DNA of 64,000 bases from Pyrrhosoma nymphula (lineage: Eukaryota; Arthropoda; Insecta; Odonata; Coenagrionidae), in the NCBI GenBank assembly GCA_963573305.1, contig OY754339.1:6495941-6559940 (forward strand), written 5' to 3'. How positions within the stretch are numbered: position 1 is the stretch's first letter; every line of letters begins with the position of its first letter. Positions 44,246 through 57,355 of this stretch are shown piece after piece. The notes beneath the pieces are model-generated. The model made no database searches. It was not told the origin of the DNA and was given only the letters and a program-made list of their open reading frames with translations. Made by a program: the position numbers and the translations under genes.

Positions 44246-47195
44246 GGAGGGAAAGCGATACAATGTCTATGAGGTTAAGATGCAGAATGGGGACTGTCCA
44301 AGAACCTACCAATCAGCTGGTAGAATACTTGAATGAAATGAATAAATTCCTGATTACACAATAAATAACCTTGGGGAAAATTTTATGAAACAGAAAAGGT
44401 TGAGGTCAGGTTATTTTGAGAAGACATGGTGCAATAAAACACCGCTTACCATATTCACTATAACTTTATTGATTCAAAATAGAATCAAATTACCAGAGGT
44501 TTACGGCTCTGCCTGTTCTTAAAAGTTGAACATAGTCATTCAAAACACAGAGTAGGTTGGAATTACCAATGCTATTTGGAATAATTACATTCACCCATTA
44601 TTATCCATCCATCCAAAAAGTCCAAGTGATGGTGAGGTTAATTGAATATGACATGACAACGTGATAACAGTTCAGACCATCCAACGCACTACACTTGATC
44701 TGGGAAGGGCATCAAAACAAAATTCACTGTAACGCACTAGGGTGGTGATTGGTGGCAATACAACCACATCACAGTAGAGGGTACATAATGCACCACACAT
44801 GGTGTGGGGAGGGGACCAAATCAAAAGTCACAGTAATGCACAATGGGGAGTTTGATGGCGAGACAACCACATCACAGTTCATGGCACCTAATGCACATCA
44901 AGTAAACATCACGAATATTCTAACCTTCGATAATGCTCGGAACGGCAGTCGGTGTAATAAAAGTTGAAAAATTTCTCACGCAAAAGCAAGAAAGAAATAT
45001 ATTGATTACTGAGCTTCTGTAATCATCAACGAAGGTAATCCGTACGGGGACAGAATATTGCCCACCTCTCTGCCCTGTGTTGATGCAACATTACCAGAAT
45101 TCAAAATACTTCCGAACACTCGTATCAGTTGCGAAGAATCATGAAAATCCACGAGTATAGCAGTATTTTTCTGTATTTAACAAATGGCCCATGGCCCTGC
45201 GATTCTTCGGAAACTTAAATGCAGCATACCTGGCAGCCTATTTGAAAAACGAGAAAATAAATCTCCGTATAAACGACATTCATACACACTGTTGCACCAA
45301 ATCACCGCATATCGCTTACTATGCACAGGTTTCGCCATATCTAACAATCTCTCAGCCCGGTTAGCAAATATTAATACATTATTTCAGCTTAGTGCGTAAA
45401 ACACATCAAAATTACAAGTCAGTCATGCGCTCAACTTCGCAACTAACACTGGTGTCGAGACTAAAATAGCTGGTGCAGAGACTACAATAGCTTGAACTCC
45501 CTCATGAATTATACGTATTAAAGTTAAAAATATTGGCGTTAAAATAATGCAAAATGCTGAATTTTATTTAATTACAAATAAATACTATTAATATATTTTA
45601 AATTGCAAATTTGCTCTTGAAACTCAACGACAGCGCCTCTACCGGTCACGGTTTTTTCTCCCCCTCGATTTTAACCCAATCCCCTCAGTTTTGCTTCCAT
45701 CGATAAAGTTTTCCATACGATATATATGTGCGATACGTCGCCCCTTTGCTGCTACTATGTGCAAAGAACTGGATTCGCCATGGTGCGCTGATGGGGAGAT
45801 AGGCTTTTTAAGGAGAAATATAGCAAAAATATTGTTTATTGCTCACGAAGGATATTTTTAAATCGCTAACGTGCTTAACCGTTATCACACCTCGTGTCAC
45901 TTAGCCTTTCATTTTTTTTAAATATCACCGATAGCTGACTTAAACATATTTTTCTAAATGAAACCTTTTCGAAAATCGGAATCGTGAGTAAAAATCGTAT
46001 TACTCCGATTTATACTTGCTTACCACCGAAAGTCGTTATTTGTTGAACGGTTACATAAATGACGCATACATTGGGATCGTATAAATTTTAATTAATATTT
46101 CCTTACTTTATTATGCATACGGTGCTTTCAAACGCTACACCAGCTCAATCTATTGTTTCGTAACTACGCTACGCATCTTGCGATACATTTTCTCAGAGGA
46201 ATATTCTCTCTGGTGGCATCAAAGGAGCATGATCTTTTTCCTCACAGTTGCTGTGGATTGGAATATTTGCGCATTTTACTAAAGGGATTGTGATCTGACA
46301 TGGGAACAGCATTTATGACTGAATATTTTGAGAGAGAATAGCTTTTTTTGGGAAGTCGGACATTCTATCCGTGAGTCAAAGTCAATCGGTGCGAGAGTTC
46401 AGAATTTAAATGGAGTATCTGCACTCAACACGATTTCCACGCTCTTAAGGTTTATTGGCCGTTCACACCCTTGTTTAGGTATCGCCTGAAGGTGGGTGGG
46501 CGGCAGAGGCGTGGGGTAAAGAGGGATGGAGCGAGGGTATAGGAAGGGAGAGAGTTGTGGGCGTAAGGAAAAGTGCGCCAGGCACCGCTATAGTCTCACG
46601 CAAGTAATCAAAAAGTCAGAATTAGCTGAGGAGGGTGTGTGGAGAGAAGGACCTTGAGCTGAGTCAGTGCTTAGTGAAGAGATTTTTGCGGAGACGATTA
46701 GCATTTTAGAATTTGCGATGGTTTTAAGCCATGAGACTTCTTGGCGTATTTGTGCATCGTCAGATTTTTATGCTTTTTTGCCATCGCAGTAATATTTTTA
46801 CGAAACCATTTTTATAATTTTATCAAATGATATTGCGGGAATGAAATCCATTTCTATGCCATACTACACCTTAGAATGCCACATTTTATGGAAAGGTTTA
46901 ATCTTGCACAAGTGGTGTTTAACGGAAAACTTTACAGATGTAATAGTACAGAGAAACTGATTTCCTAGGGTTTAATACTGGATTCAATCAAAGCTTTCTT
47001 AAAAAATGTATCCCTTTCCAATGAATTAGTCCGGAAATCCTTTAAATAGAAATATGATGATAAGTGATTACAAACGAACATTGTGATTTATTTGTTTCAT
47101 TAGATGATGAGGAGGAGAATGTACGTCGTTACGTTTGGTGTCAGTAACAGCAAGTCACTCATTTTGTCTTACTCCCACTCTTTATCTTACGTTGT
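44246..47195. other. No supported gene
   Basis: Positions 44700-44900 contain loosely repeated CACATCACAGT and AATGCACCACAC words. 46490-46570 is G-rich. No exon or element end is convincing. Confidence 0.35.
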
Positions 47196-47310
47196 GATCG
47201 GGTTGGTGTGGTGCCACAACACACTGTGGTGCCCAGAATAGTGGCTTCCCATCCCAAATGCGCGGGTTCGGATTCCGACTCTGACGAATATATTTGTTGG
47301 AACCCCGATC
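47196..47310 (+). mobile_element. tRNA-like SINE fragment (family 2), copy 2
   Basis: GATCGGGTTGGTGTGGTGCC (A-box-like) and GCGGGTTCGGATTCCGAC (B-box-like) lie about 70 bases apart. The head matches 38480-38590 in reverse. Confidence 0.5.
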
Positions 47311-49419
47311 CCTTATTGTTTCCTACGCGGACTTCTTCTGTCTGTGTTACTCCATTCGTGGGACTATGCGTTAGACTGCAAGTCATTTGGTGGCTTTCGT
47401 AGCAAGTACGCTGATGCCAGGTTTCTCTCCACATTCATTCACCAAGTGAACTAGTCCTTTCTAACTTACCCTTCTATCTCTAACGGCGCAAATGCCCTAA
47501 TTTGTAGGTCGCCTCCCCAACTAACCAACTAGCTTCTTTCCCTTGGCTATTCATTTATAACCATCTACCCACTTCTTCGTAGAAGCGGATGGAAGAGAAG
47601 TTGCACTATAACTTTTCTATGGACTTCCCACCCTCGTCAGGTGGAATTGGTACATTGTACTTGTGCTCAATAACTTGTCATTATTACTAACACCCCACCC
47701 CCGCTCTAAATGATTTGGTTTTCTGCATTAATGAGTATCCCATTGTATCCATGAATTAGTAGTGAAGTTAAAATATCCCGTAGTAATATCTTAACCCGTG
47801 AACTGCTGCTGTTAGCGCCAACGCAGCACTCTTCTGGTTTCTGTTTTAGCAGTGCCTTGTTCTCCTGACTGCTTATTCCGACTGGTCCTTCTCTAGCCAT
47901 GACCTTGAACTGGCACGATCATGCCTGGAGAGAAATCACCCCATGCCACACACTATGGAGATGGTTTACACGATACATTCGTTGATGTAGTTGACCATAA
48001 ATGCACATCGTGGGCACTCCGCGTTGCATTGAACGGAGATCAACTTCTTTCCCACGGTCAACCTATCGTCTCCTCTTCCCTCCTTTTGCCCCCTCGCTCC
48101 ACCTCACTCAAAAGCTCTTCTTCTTCTTCTCTCCCTCCCCTGCTTACCACCACCCACCCGATTCTTTACTCCCTCCCAAACCCCCGCCTTCGCGTTTTCT
48201 TCACTGCATTTAACACTCGTTTCGTATCCCTTCTCCGCCGTTGCTTCCTGTCACTCAAGGATTTTAAGCACCACGACTCTCTCGCACCACCAAGGATGGT
48301 GCGAGGGCCTCAATTTCATTTTCCACGCACGCACACTCGCTTGCACCCACCGGCTCCACCGTGATACGAATCTCTCGACGTGCATTTCCGCTCTGATCCA
48401 GTGTAACGAAGGAAATGGCTGTGAACGCCTGAAAGAAATGTTTTCAATCGGGGTACTTAGCTATGGTGTTGATAAGATTTGGGCTTTGAAAAACTTCGCA
48501 AGTCATTGTGTACCCTTTCTACTGTACTCTCATATATTGGAAATTATTATAGTTACAAGTGGTCCACCGATGAGATACAAGTAGTTTTTCATGAAAATAA
48601 GATTACCTATGCTTATCTTTTACTGGCCCTGGCTCTCACTTCCATGCACATTTTTTTTAGATCAGTATATGTCCAACCTCTCTCAAATTACTTTCCATGA
48701 TGCCTGTTCTCCATGCCATTCTATTCATGAAGCATACATTTCTCATCTATCGCATCCTTAAGCATCCCCTAACCCCTGATTACCAGTATTATCCAATTAT
48801 TATGCCTCGTCCTAATCTAATATTGGTAGTCATAAATGTTTGACCAATCTGGAATATGCTACGCACACTCTTATGCGCTGAGAGTTTGGTTAAAAGTTTG
48901 AAATATTTCTGAATTATTTCTCTTACTAGACGGAGAATGTATTTGGTCATCCAAATTAAAATATTTTTCACCAACATCAAATAACTAGGATCTTTATCTT
49001 TTCATATCACGCTTGATTATTTATGACAATTCCAAAAAGTTTTACTTTTCCAAATTTAAATGAAAATTTTATCCAATATGGAAATGGGTAGCGATGGCTC
49101 CTCTCTCGCTATAAAATGCAACTATAATATATAAGATAGTTTTATGAAAATTATTATCTCTTGGTGATAATTTGGCTATTATCATTAAAGGAAACTAAAA
49201 ACATATATTTGGAGCATTCCATTATGGAAATTATATTTGCTGACGTTATTTTCAATATTTTTATCAGAAGTACACATCTGTTTGTTGGCTGTATTGCTTT
49301 AGTAACAAAAATTTGATTCGTATTCAGTGTTTCTTTTGTCCTTATTAATCTTTCCTTGGATTTGCAATTGAGTAAATTTAGTGGAACCTGCTAAGGCATT
49401 TGTCTGTTCGAAGGACCGT
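47311..49419. other. No supported gene; C/T-rich tract
   Basis: Positions 48055-48360 are pyrimidine-rich and give a 147-codon plus-strand frame of Ser/Pro/Leu-rich, low-complexity character that I reject as coding. Confidence 0.35.
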
Positions 49420-49934
49420 CATTATAAAGAGAGGTGCTATTTCTCACTCGTCCGGCCACACCTTGAATATGCAGCGAGCATATGGGATCCGGTGCAGAAA
49501 GACTTAGTCCGGGAACTTAATAAAATACAAAGGAAAGCTGCGCGATTCGTCAAAAACAGCTACGGGCGTACTGACAGCGTTACACAGAATATGTTAAACG
49601 AATTAGGCTGGGAGCCGCTAGATACTCGGAGGCTGCGCACTAGGCTTAGATTGCTTGAACAATTGAGAATAGATATCTTTCAGAGCGACACGGAGAACAT
49701 CCTATTAGAACCCCACTATATTTCCAGGTCCGACAGAAACGATAAATTAAGAGAGATATTTTGCCGAACGGATAGGTATGGGAATTCGTTTTTCCCCCGA
49801 ACAATAAGGGACTATAATAAATGCTAGGCGTAATTTCATTAGAGCGTTTCCTTTTTATATGTAAACGGCTGGTGTCCTAACACCCCCCGCCACACGCCTA
49901 TTGAGGCGACTTGCGGGGTAGTATGTAGATGTAT
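49420..49934 (+). mobile_element. 5'-truncated LINE: C-terminal coding part and 3' tail
   Basis: The frame encodes YFSLVRPHLEYAASIWDPV, IQRKAARFV, RTDSVTQNMLNELGWEPL and the ending FPRTIRDYNKC with a stop at 49825-49827. It is the region after the reverse-transcriptase palm in CR1/jockey-like non-LTR retrotransposons. About 130 codons align with the copy at 56787-57353 with few differences. Homology starts at about 49426, so it is a 5' truncation. The 3' tail carries the CCCCGC...GCGGGG hairpin (49885-49918) and ends GTAGATGTA. Confidence 0.9.
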
Positions 49935-52155
49935 AATGGGCCTCATGTGCCTAACAGGACTTGTAGTTCCAACACGTATTATTTTGTCCCGTGAGTGAAC
50001 GCAGTGTGACATTCTTAACATATCATCGCACATAACTCCGGTTACGTTGTTTCCTCTTGGCTTTCAAAAATCGCGTTATCACGAACAGTACCTCTCGCCC
50101 CCGAACACAATTGGACTCTTGAAACAACAGACATTGGAGAGTCATCACTCGCCATTGTCATTGATTTTCTTGAACTCAAAGCGATCGGGAAGAAAGGTTC
50201 CCTATGTTTCGCACTGCACATTCAAATGGCAGAATCTATTTCCTGGAAATGTTTGGTGGGACGCAGCCTTATTTTGTTTACAGTTACGGCGAGTTACAGC
50301 CTTGGCGTGCCAGCGCGGGTGTGGGAGTACGTTTAGGGTGAACCACCGACTTCGGCAAGAACCCTTTCCACGGTCTCACTTTGTGCGAGGCGTGACCTCA
50401 AGATCACCGGTGGGATGGGTATAGCGGGCAAGCGGGGAAATGTCGAACACCCCAAAAAAAGGCATTTGGGCGCTATCCGGGCGTTAAAAGTGAACGTTGT
50501 GAGGCGTCGAATTTCGGATTTTTACGGTTTGATCGCGGCATTCGTGATACGTACGGCTGCCAAGTCTCGTCTGGATACTGTCTTGCGAGTCACCTCACCT
50601 CAAGGGCGAGTGGCAAGCGATATTTGGAAACAAGCCCGGAGGGAGGGAAAGTAATGGGGAGAGGCAAAAGTAATTGGGAGAGGAATGAGAGTAAAATTGC
50701 AATGTGTTTCGATTGGATGAATGGTTCCTTACTCGGTTTTTCTTGCAGTCATTAATTGGGTAATTTCCAAAATTTTAAATTTAAGTTTACGGCTCTTTAT
50801 ATGTTACTTAAACTCGAACAAGCTTGAGGAGTGAAAGTAGTTTTAAAATTGATTCAATATTAATTGAGATATTTAAGATTAAAATATCCGAAATTTCAAA
50901 TTTTTTTACGCCGCTGCGAAACGAAATCTGATTGGCTTGACGTCATTTTCGCTGAGCGATAGACGGATGTGAAGGAGATAGTGAGTAACTGTAGAAGATC
51001 TACGGTATTTTTAAAGAGTTTTCATTGAAAACGAAGACTATGGCGTGCAATGGTTTTATTAAAACCACATAAGATAATTTACCCAAAGTTGATATGTTTA
51101 TGGTAGGCGTTTTAATGAAGAAGGACGAGCGATTTAATGCTGCGGAAATTCGTTGAGCTTAAGTCCAAAAAATGTAAGCCTAAAGTTTGCTTTTAAAATC
51201 GTCATTACTGTTTTATATCATTTTTGATACATATAATTATGTATTTGGTGTTTGAACTTTATTAACTGTTTTTCCAATACACTCATAATCATAATGATAC
51301 TTCTTTCTTTATCGAAGTCCATATCAGTCCATGCAACAGTAAACAAACAGTATCTTAGAAACATATCAACATAACACAGTACTTGCCAAATGTTTGTGCT
51401 GCCAATACTCGACAGACCTAAAACGTTAATTTTTCATTTGCTAATTAGTGATTGTTTGTAGAGGAGGTTTCTAGAATTGGCTTATCTGCTGTAGAAATGC
51501 CTAAAAATAGATTTTCATCTCCTAAATGTCTATTCAAGGATTAATTTAAGTTTGGTTATATATTAAAGCTTCTCGTGAGAGTTATGGTGATAATGCTATA
51601 GGATACGTCCAAGTAAAGAGAGATGTTCACAGTCATTGCAAAAATATGTCCAGAACACAAAGTGCGGAGTAAAGTATGCATTTTTACGGGTGGACATTGA
51701 GGATTCCAAGGAAGAAATTTCAATCATTCAATGTCGTGATTGCGTGAATAAATTTCTTGTTCGGTGTTTCAACCGATGTATTCGTACATTGTGGCACAAA
51801 ACACCATCTATATCCCTTACTTAGATGCCATTTAAAGGCATATCTAGAAACGCGAAAACGTCAGAAACTTATTTCGCCGCATTTTTTTCCACCGTAAGCA
51901 TAAGGAAACGCCTGGGTCTAAATGTAAACAGCGAAAATGACGTCACAGGCCATTCGGTTGTTTTCGGAGTGTGCTCGGGAGTATTCGTAACCTTCTACTT
52001 TCTTTAGCTTTTAAAACCGAAGTTCATACAATTTGATCAGAAAATTTTTAGCCAATGCAATAAGTTCAAGTAACTGAATCAGAATATAGATAGTTTGAAA
52101 TACGTGGAAAATACCCAATTGTGGTGGGAATAATGTATTCATACACATATCACAG
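49935..52155. other. No supported gene
   Basis: A GC-richer stretch at 50270-50650 carries chance frames on the plus strand without domains. The remainder is AT-rich. Confidence 0.35.
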
Positions 52156-52206
52156 CCACTGCCACACACCCTTGAGGTGGCTTGCAGGGTAGTTTGTAAA
52201 TGTCGA
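52156..52206 (+). mobile_element. LINE 3'-tail fragment (copy 4)
   Basis: ACTGCCACACACCCTTGAGG, TGGCTTGCAGGGT and TTTGTAAATGTCGAT: the hairpin tail of the LINE family, here with a decayed terminal repeat. Confidence 0.7.
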
Positions 52207-52499
52207 TATCAGTTTGGCTCAATATCTTTTTGGCCCCTTTTTTATCTTCTAGAGATTGAGTATAGAGCTACAATACTATTCTCCACCTGAAAACTGAGTA
52301 TCTGAATTGTTCTGGTGATCTTTACCTTGTCTGTAACCTCCGAATTACAAGCGGGTCTAATCTTATTCTTTCCAATACCTTTTTTTAACCTTCTGTTCTC
52401 TCAAAAAATTCTTAACAAAGCGCGTGGTGGACTTTGTATTTTGTTTGTTTTGCAAATTGTGTCTTTCTTGAGCTGGAACCCAAATACTTAACGATGTAC

Positions 52500-52665
52500 T
52501 CGAGGTGAAGCAGATCCATAGCAAAATGACATCTCCGATTTACCTTTTCGTCCGGGGACTTTCCTACTACTCGCTCTCTGACGCCAACTCTTTTTAACGT
52601 AGTTCTACGAGTATTTTGAATGTGTTTTCCCCACGATAGGTTCGAAGTTGTGGTCTAGCCACGGA
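52500..52665 (-). pseudogene. Degenerate LINE coding fragment
   Basis: The plus-strand text TTACCTTTTCGTCCGGGGAC and TTCCCCACGATAGGTTCGAA aligns with the minus-strand LINE copy at 57190-57310 (TTACTTTTTCATCCGAAAAT, TTCCCACGATAGGTCCGAAG). It is much more diverged than the other two copies and has several stops. Confidence 0.55.
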
Positions 52666-55600
52666 ACATGGCTTCATTCGCACCTCTGATATCTACTCAC
52701 CCGAAGTCTCCTCTCATGGATTTTCAAGCCGCCATATTTTTACATATCTCGATCTTGATAATTCTGCCCATTTGTTTTGCGTTGCTTGGGAGATTAATTG
52801 CGTATCGTGTCATCATGCATTTCCTATTTTGTGCTCATAAATTAGCACCTGGGTCCACGCTAGCGGGAACGTATTTTAATATAGGCAATCGAAAGGTCAA
52901 TCGTGAAACGTGTGCCCATAGGCCTCTTCATTAAGCTTGGTCTCGATTCCTTCTTTCCAACGATCAGCTCGCTAAAGAGAAACAATTTATTTCACCATTG
53001 AATTTTAGTGACAACAAATAAAGATAAAAATACATCCATCATCAATTCATTGCATTCTGTTCATCTTCAACATAATAAAGCGTTCAATAAAACTTGAGAT
53101 TTCCATTTGGAAATCAGCCTGTGATTACTTAGTGGAAATGTATCGAGCAAAGTTAAGTAAACCTTAAAAGAAAAACCCAGTTTCTTTGGTCGGTACAGAT
53201 AAAGAGGAAAATCAAAATTCCTAAGCTTCCAACTTTCATTGAGAAAAATGGAAATGGTGAAACCGTCTTTCTTTCGTGTAGCACTTTGGAATGAAATAGC
53301 CATTGTAGAAAATGAACTTTTATTTCGTTTCAAGATCTACACTGAAATGTTGCCGAAGCTATTCGGAAAAAATATTTTTGGTACCGCTCTTAAAACATGG
53401 TGGCTAAATTAAACTGTTGACACATTATTAAATTTTAACAACTATATAACTTGTTTTTGAAAAGTCAAGAAAATAATTGGATTTAAATTTGCACCAGTCT
53501 ATAAGACGTTAAAAAACGAATATTTTTGAAGGGCTTATTGATTGCTCCACCAATTCCAATTAAACAATCCAGAACATAATTCCTCGATAAATCCTTATTC
53601 ATAAAGGCTTTAGTGCACCATATTCATCTCCCATGAGTGAGCCGTTATATATTACTCGAATAATTCTTTTCCCTTTTTTTTAACATTCTCAAGTGAAAAA
53701 GTATCGTGCTTTCACTGATAAATTCAGCTCATTAAGGCCTTTATTTAAAATTGTTTCTTTACCTTCGCCGCATCATTGATTTTACAAAAGTTGCGACAGA
53801 AAAAAAGTGAGCGAAAATGTGGTGAATGAAATAATTGGTGGATCACTGCGTTCTTAATGAGAAACAGGACTCCACTGGTCGTAAAACGCTTGTGCACCAA
53901 ACGGGGTGGCGTTCAAAGAGCATCAAATAATTAAATAAATCACGTATCACTTTCGTCTGTGACTTGGTGGTACTTCATACCTAACTAAAAGGATTCAATG
54001 GAGGAAAGTTTTTTCCTTCAAAAAATCCTTTTGAATAAATCACGCCGCCAAAAATGTAGTTATTATTAGTTTTTAATTCAAAAATAGATCATTCATTACT
54101 CAGTTATAAATTAAACTAAGTATTGCTTTAAGGCTGGTAACGTCCCTTAACGTGAGTGCATGATACATTTTCTTCGCAAAATTTTTGCATTTTTTTATTT
54201 TTTTAACCGTATGCCAAATATAATACTTTTTACTATAAAATCTCGTTCACTTTTTCTTTTTTTGAACGAAGCGAAATTACTGTAGTGGTTGTCTCTTTAG
54301 CCTCTCTGTCGGTTTGTCGAGATTTTTTTCCCTCCACGAGTTACGTTTCGACTCATTGATTGCCGCATGATCGCCGTTTTTATAGGCGGCTGGCACATTG
54401 CACCATCACATTTGAGGCTGATTTGTGCGTGCCGGTGACAAGCTATGCTCGTCGTATCGCGCTCCTCCGGGGCGAGGGATACATCCCCCAGTGCAGTGGA
54501 TCGCTATTTAGTTGGTATGCACGGATGGGGAGATAACTGCCCCGTCTGCGTCGTCGGGAATCGGGAGAAGTGGATGTGTGAGTGTGAAGAAGCGGCTCCG
54601 GCATGCGGCCCCGTAAGCCGCCGGCTATCGCGACTGACCATCCTCGCTCCACAACCGGAGATGTTGCTGGACGCCGGCGTTCCGCTAGCTAGCGAGCGGC
54701 TTTGATGTGAGCCGCTAAGCGAAAGCGAAAATTGTGAGGAAAGAATGGTGGATAGCGCAATTTCCACGCCGTCCGTTCACAATGGCGGGGGTCGCTGTCG
54801 TCGGCTCACTTCATCTTCACCTATATGCGAACAAACATCTTCACTTTCCTCCTCATACCATATAAACTCTACCCTGAGAATGGAAGTTCATAGCCCGCCC
54901 ATGGCATAAATATCCGTTGTTACCTTCGACCAATCTAATTTAGTCAACCTTCACCTTTGTCCATGTACTGTCTTGTGGCATGGCTGAATTTTCCATTGGC
55001 AAGTCCTGGCAACCGCATGGTCAGTTGAAGCAATAACGCTGTCAATAAGAGATAATGAAGTAAAAGAATAAGATAAAAAAACGAATAAATGGAGCTAAAC
55101 CTGACAAAAAGTATGGTAGAAACAAAAATAAGGAACATTTTTCGAGGAAGAATGTAATGCTTGAAGAATATCAAAACAAGGACTTGTGATAAAATAAAGC
55201 GATTACCCGAAGAGAGATGTAGTCAAAGAGCTGCAGTCAAGCAATCTTTGGATTGATAGCTGTTGGTAATGGTGAAGTAAATATAATAGGCCAATGAAAA
55301 AGTTCGTTTGTGTTTTCTGGCTATGTAAATTTTGCTTGGAGACTTCTACAACTCAGAACCAGCAGATTTCTTGAGACATGGAATCGAGACTCCTCTGCAG
55401 CGTTGAGAGGGAGTCATAGATGGAGCTGTATAATTTATCTACGTTGATTAATTTCTGCATGCTATTCTCAAATAATAACTTTTTTCACAGCCAAAAAAGC
55501 TGCATACTAATGCATCGACCTACTATTTTGCAGCCATATGTGCGTTGAGAGCAGTCAGTTTGTCACAAAAGCATGCACTTGTAGATTTGCCTATGTGCAA

Positions 55601-56676
55601 TTATTCACCTATCGATTCGCCAATTTTCATGGTAACTGGGCGCTGCGCTCTAGTCATACTTTCCCGAAAAACTTTAGAAGCATTCATCGTCTGGAAAAAA
55701 TTGACCCGTTTCATTCTCTATGATAACTCAATAGTTTTAGCTAAAATGCTGTGCTGTATAAATTATATTATGTAGCTAGGGCATCCGGTGTTTAACCCGG
55801 TCAATAATTCAATGGTGTACCCCAAGATTATCATCCTTTCTATTGATGAAGTACTTCATGCTGTAGTTAAATGAAACCTCTTCATCCTCAGCAATTTGTC
55901 ATATTTTTACATAAAAGCACCAACCCGTATTTCAAAATGTGATTGCGCGATGTTTTTCATGGATGCAGGGAAATAAGATCGAAATTTTCTCTTCACGAGT
56001 TACATTTCGTCTATAATCTCATTTCATATGTCACTGGCAAGTTTGAGACTGACTAAACATTTAGAAGAGTCTTCCTCGGGAGACCGTGCGTGTTTAATGA
56101 TGATAGTACTATTGAGCCGCAAGAGATGGAACTATTCACTGGCCAAAGAGCGTCAGAGCGTTTCGAAACACATCTACTCCTCCTAACTCGGATAGATCCA
56201 GGTGGGCACGTCTGTTAGACGCTGGGCACGTGCCGGATATGGCTAAAGGGCTTCATTTAAATTCAAAATGTCATTCCAAGTATTCACACTCCAATCTACC
56301 CAGGCTTTTTCAGGATAGGTTAACGTTATTGAAATATTTCCAGCTTTTGATTTTTGCCGTCCTTACGCATTTAGTGTAGTCATCGGCATATGAAGCGTTT
56401 CGTCACTAACTGGTGAGTCAAGCTGTTCCGTTGAAAGTGACAACGTTCGTCTTCGTTGCCCTACTTAATAACCATGCACCGAAAGGTAGGTATGCGCTGT
56501 GTGATTCCGGACGTTAACGCTGATACATACATACATCAAGGGCCATTTTATTTTTATTCGTCGTGTGTGCGTGGAAATTTTGACGTAGCTATCGTAGTGA
56601 AACCAACTGATCAAATAACCTATTTTTTTACATGCTCTATATTTATTTCCTATTCACTTGCTCTTAGACTAGGTTT
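52666..56676. other. No supported gene; GC-rich patch at 54420-54800
   Basis: 54420-54800 is CpG-rich with chance frames on both strands. It could be regulatory, but no promoter motif is clear. The rest is AT-rich. Confidence 0.3.
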
Positions 56677-57355
56677 CATCTACATCTACATACTACCCCG
56701 CAAGTCGCCTCAATAGGCGTGTGGCGGGGGGTGTTAGGGCACCAGCCGTTTACACATAAAAAGGACACGCTCTAATGAAATTACGCCTAGCATTTATTAT
56801 AGTCCCTTATTGTTCGGGGGAAAAACGAATTCCCATACCTATCCGTTCGGAAAAATATCTCTCTTAATTTATCGTTTCTGTCGGACCTGGAAATATAGTG
56901 GGGTTCTAATATGATGTTCTCCGTGTCGCTCTGAAAGATATCTATTCTCAATTGTTCAAGTAATCTAAGCCTAGCGCGCAGCCTCCGAGTATCTAGCGGC
57001 TCCCAGCCTAATTCGTTTAACATATTCTGTGTAACGCTGTCTGTACGCCCGTAGCAGTTTATGACGAATCGCGCAGCTTTCCTTTGTATTTTATTAAGTT
57101 CCCGGATTAAGTCTTTCTGCACCGGATCCCATATGCTCGCTGCATATTCAAGGTGTGGCCGGACGAGTGCGAAATAGCACCTCTCTTTTACTTTTTCATC
57201 CGAAAATCTTCCCACAATACGCTTGACGAATCCTAGCTTCTTCAGAGCTCTGCCACAAATATTTCTTATATGTGCTTCCCACGATAGGTCCGAAGTTATC
57301 GTAACTCCTAGATACTTCACTTCATCTGTCGCCTTTATGTTAACAGTTAACAAGT
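56677..57355 (-). mobile_element. 5'-truncated LINE: longest copy in the window
   Basis: A minus-strand frame of 188 codons reads KATDEVKYLGVTITSDLSW, then the RPHLEYAASIWDP and RRLRARLRLLEQL blocks, ending RTIRDYNKC. The KYLGV(T)I...LSW...H motif marks the segment just after the reverse-transcriptase catalytic core in CR1/jockey-type LINEs. The catalytic FADD block itself is missing, so the copy is truncated and cannot encode active enzyme. The frame is intact and close to the copy at 49420, implying recent insertion. The 3' tail (56677-56729) ends in TAGATGTAGATGA on the minus strand. Confidence 0.92.

Noticed and set aside
47921..48364. 147-codon plus-strand frame
   Set aside because: Arises from a C/T-rich tract; Ser/Pro/Leu low complexity, no motif, no exon signals.
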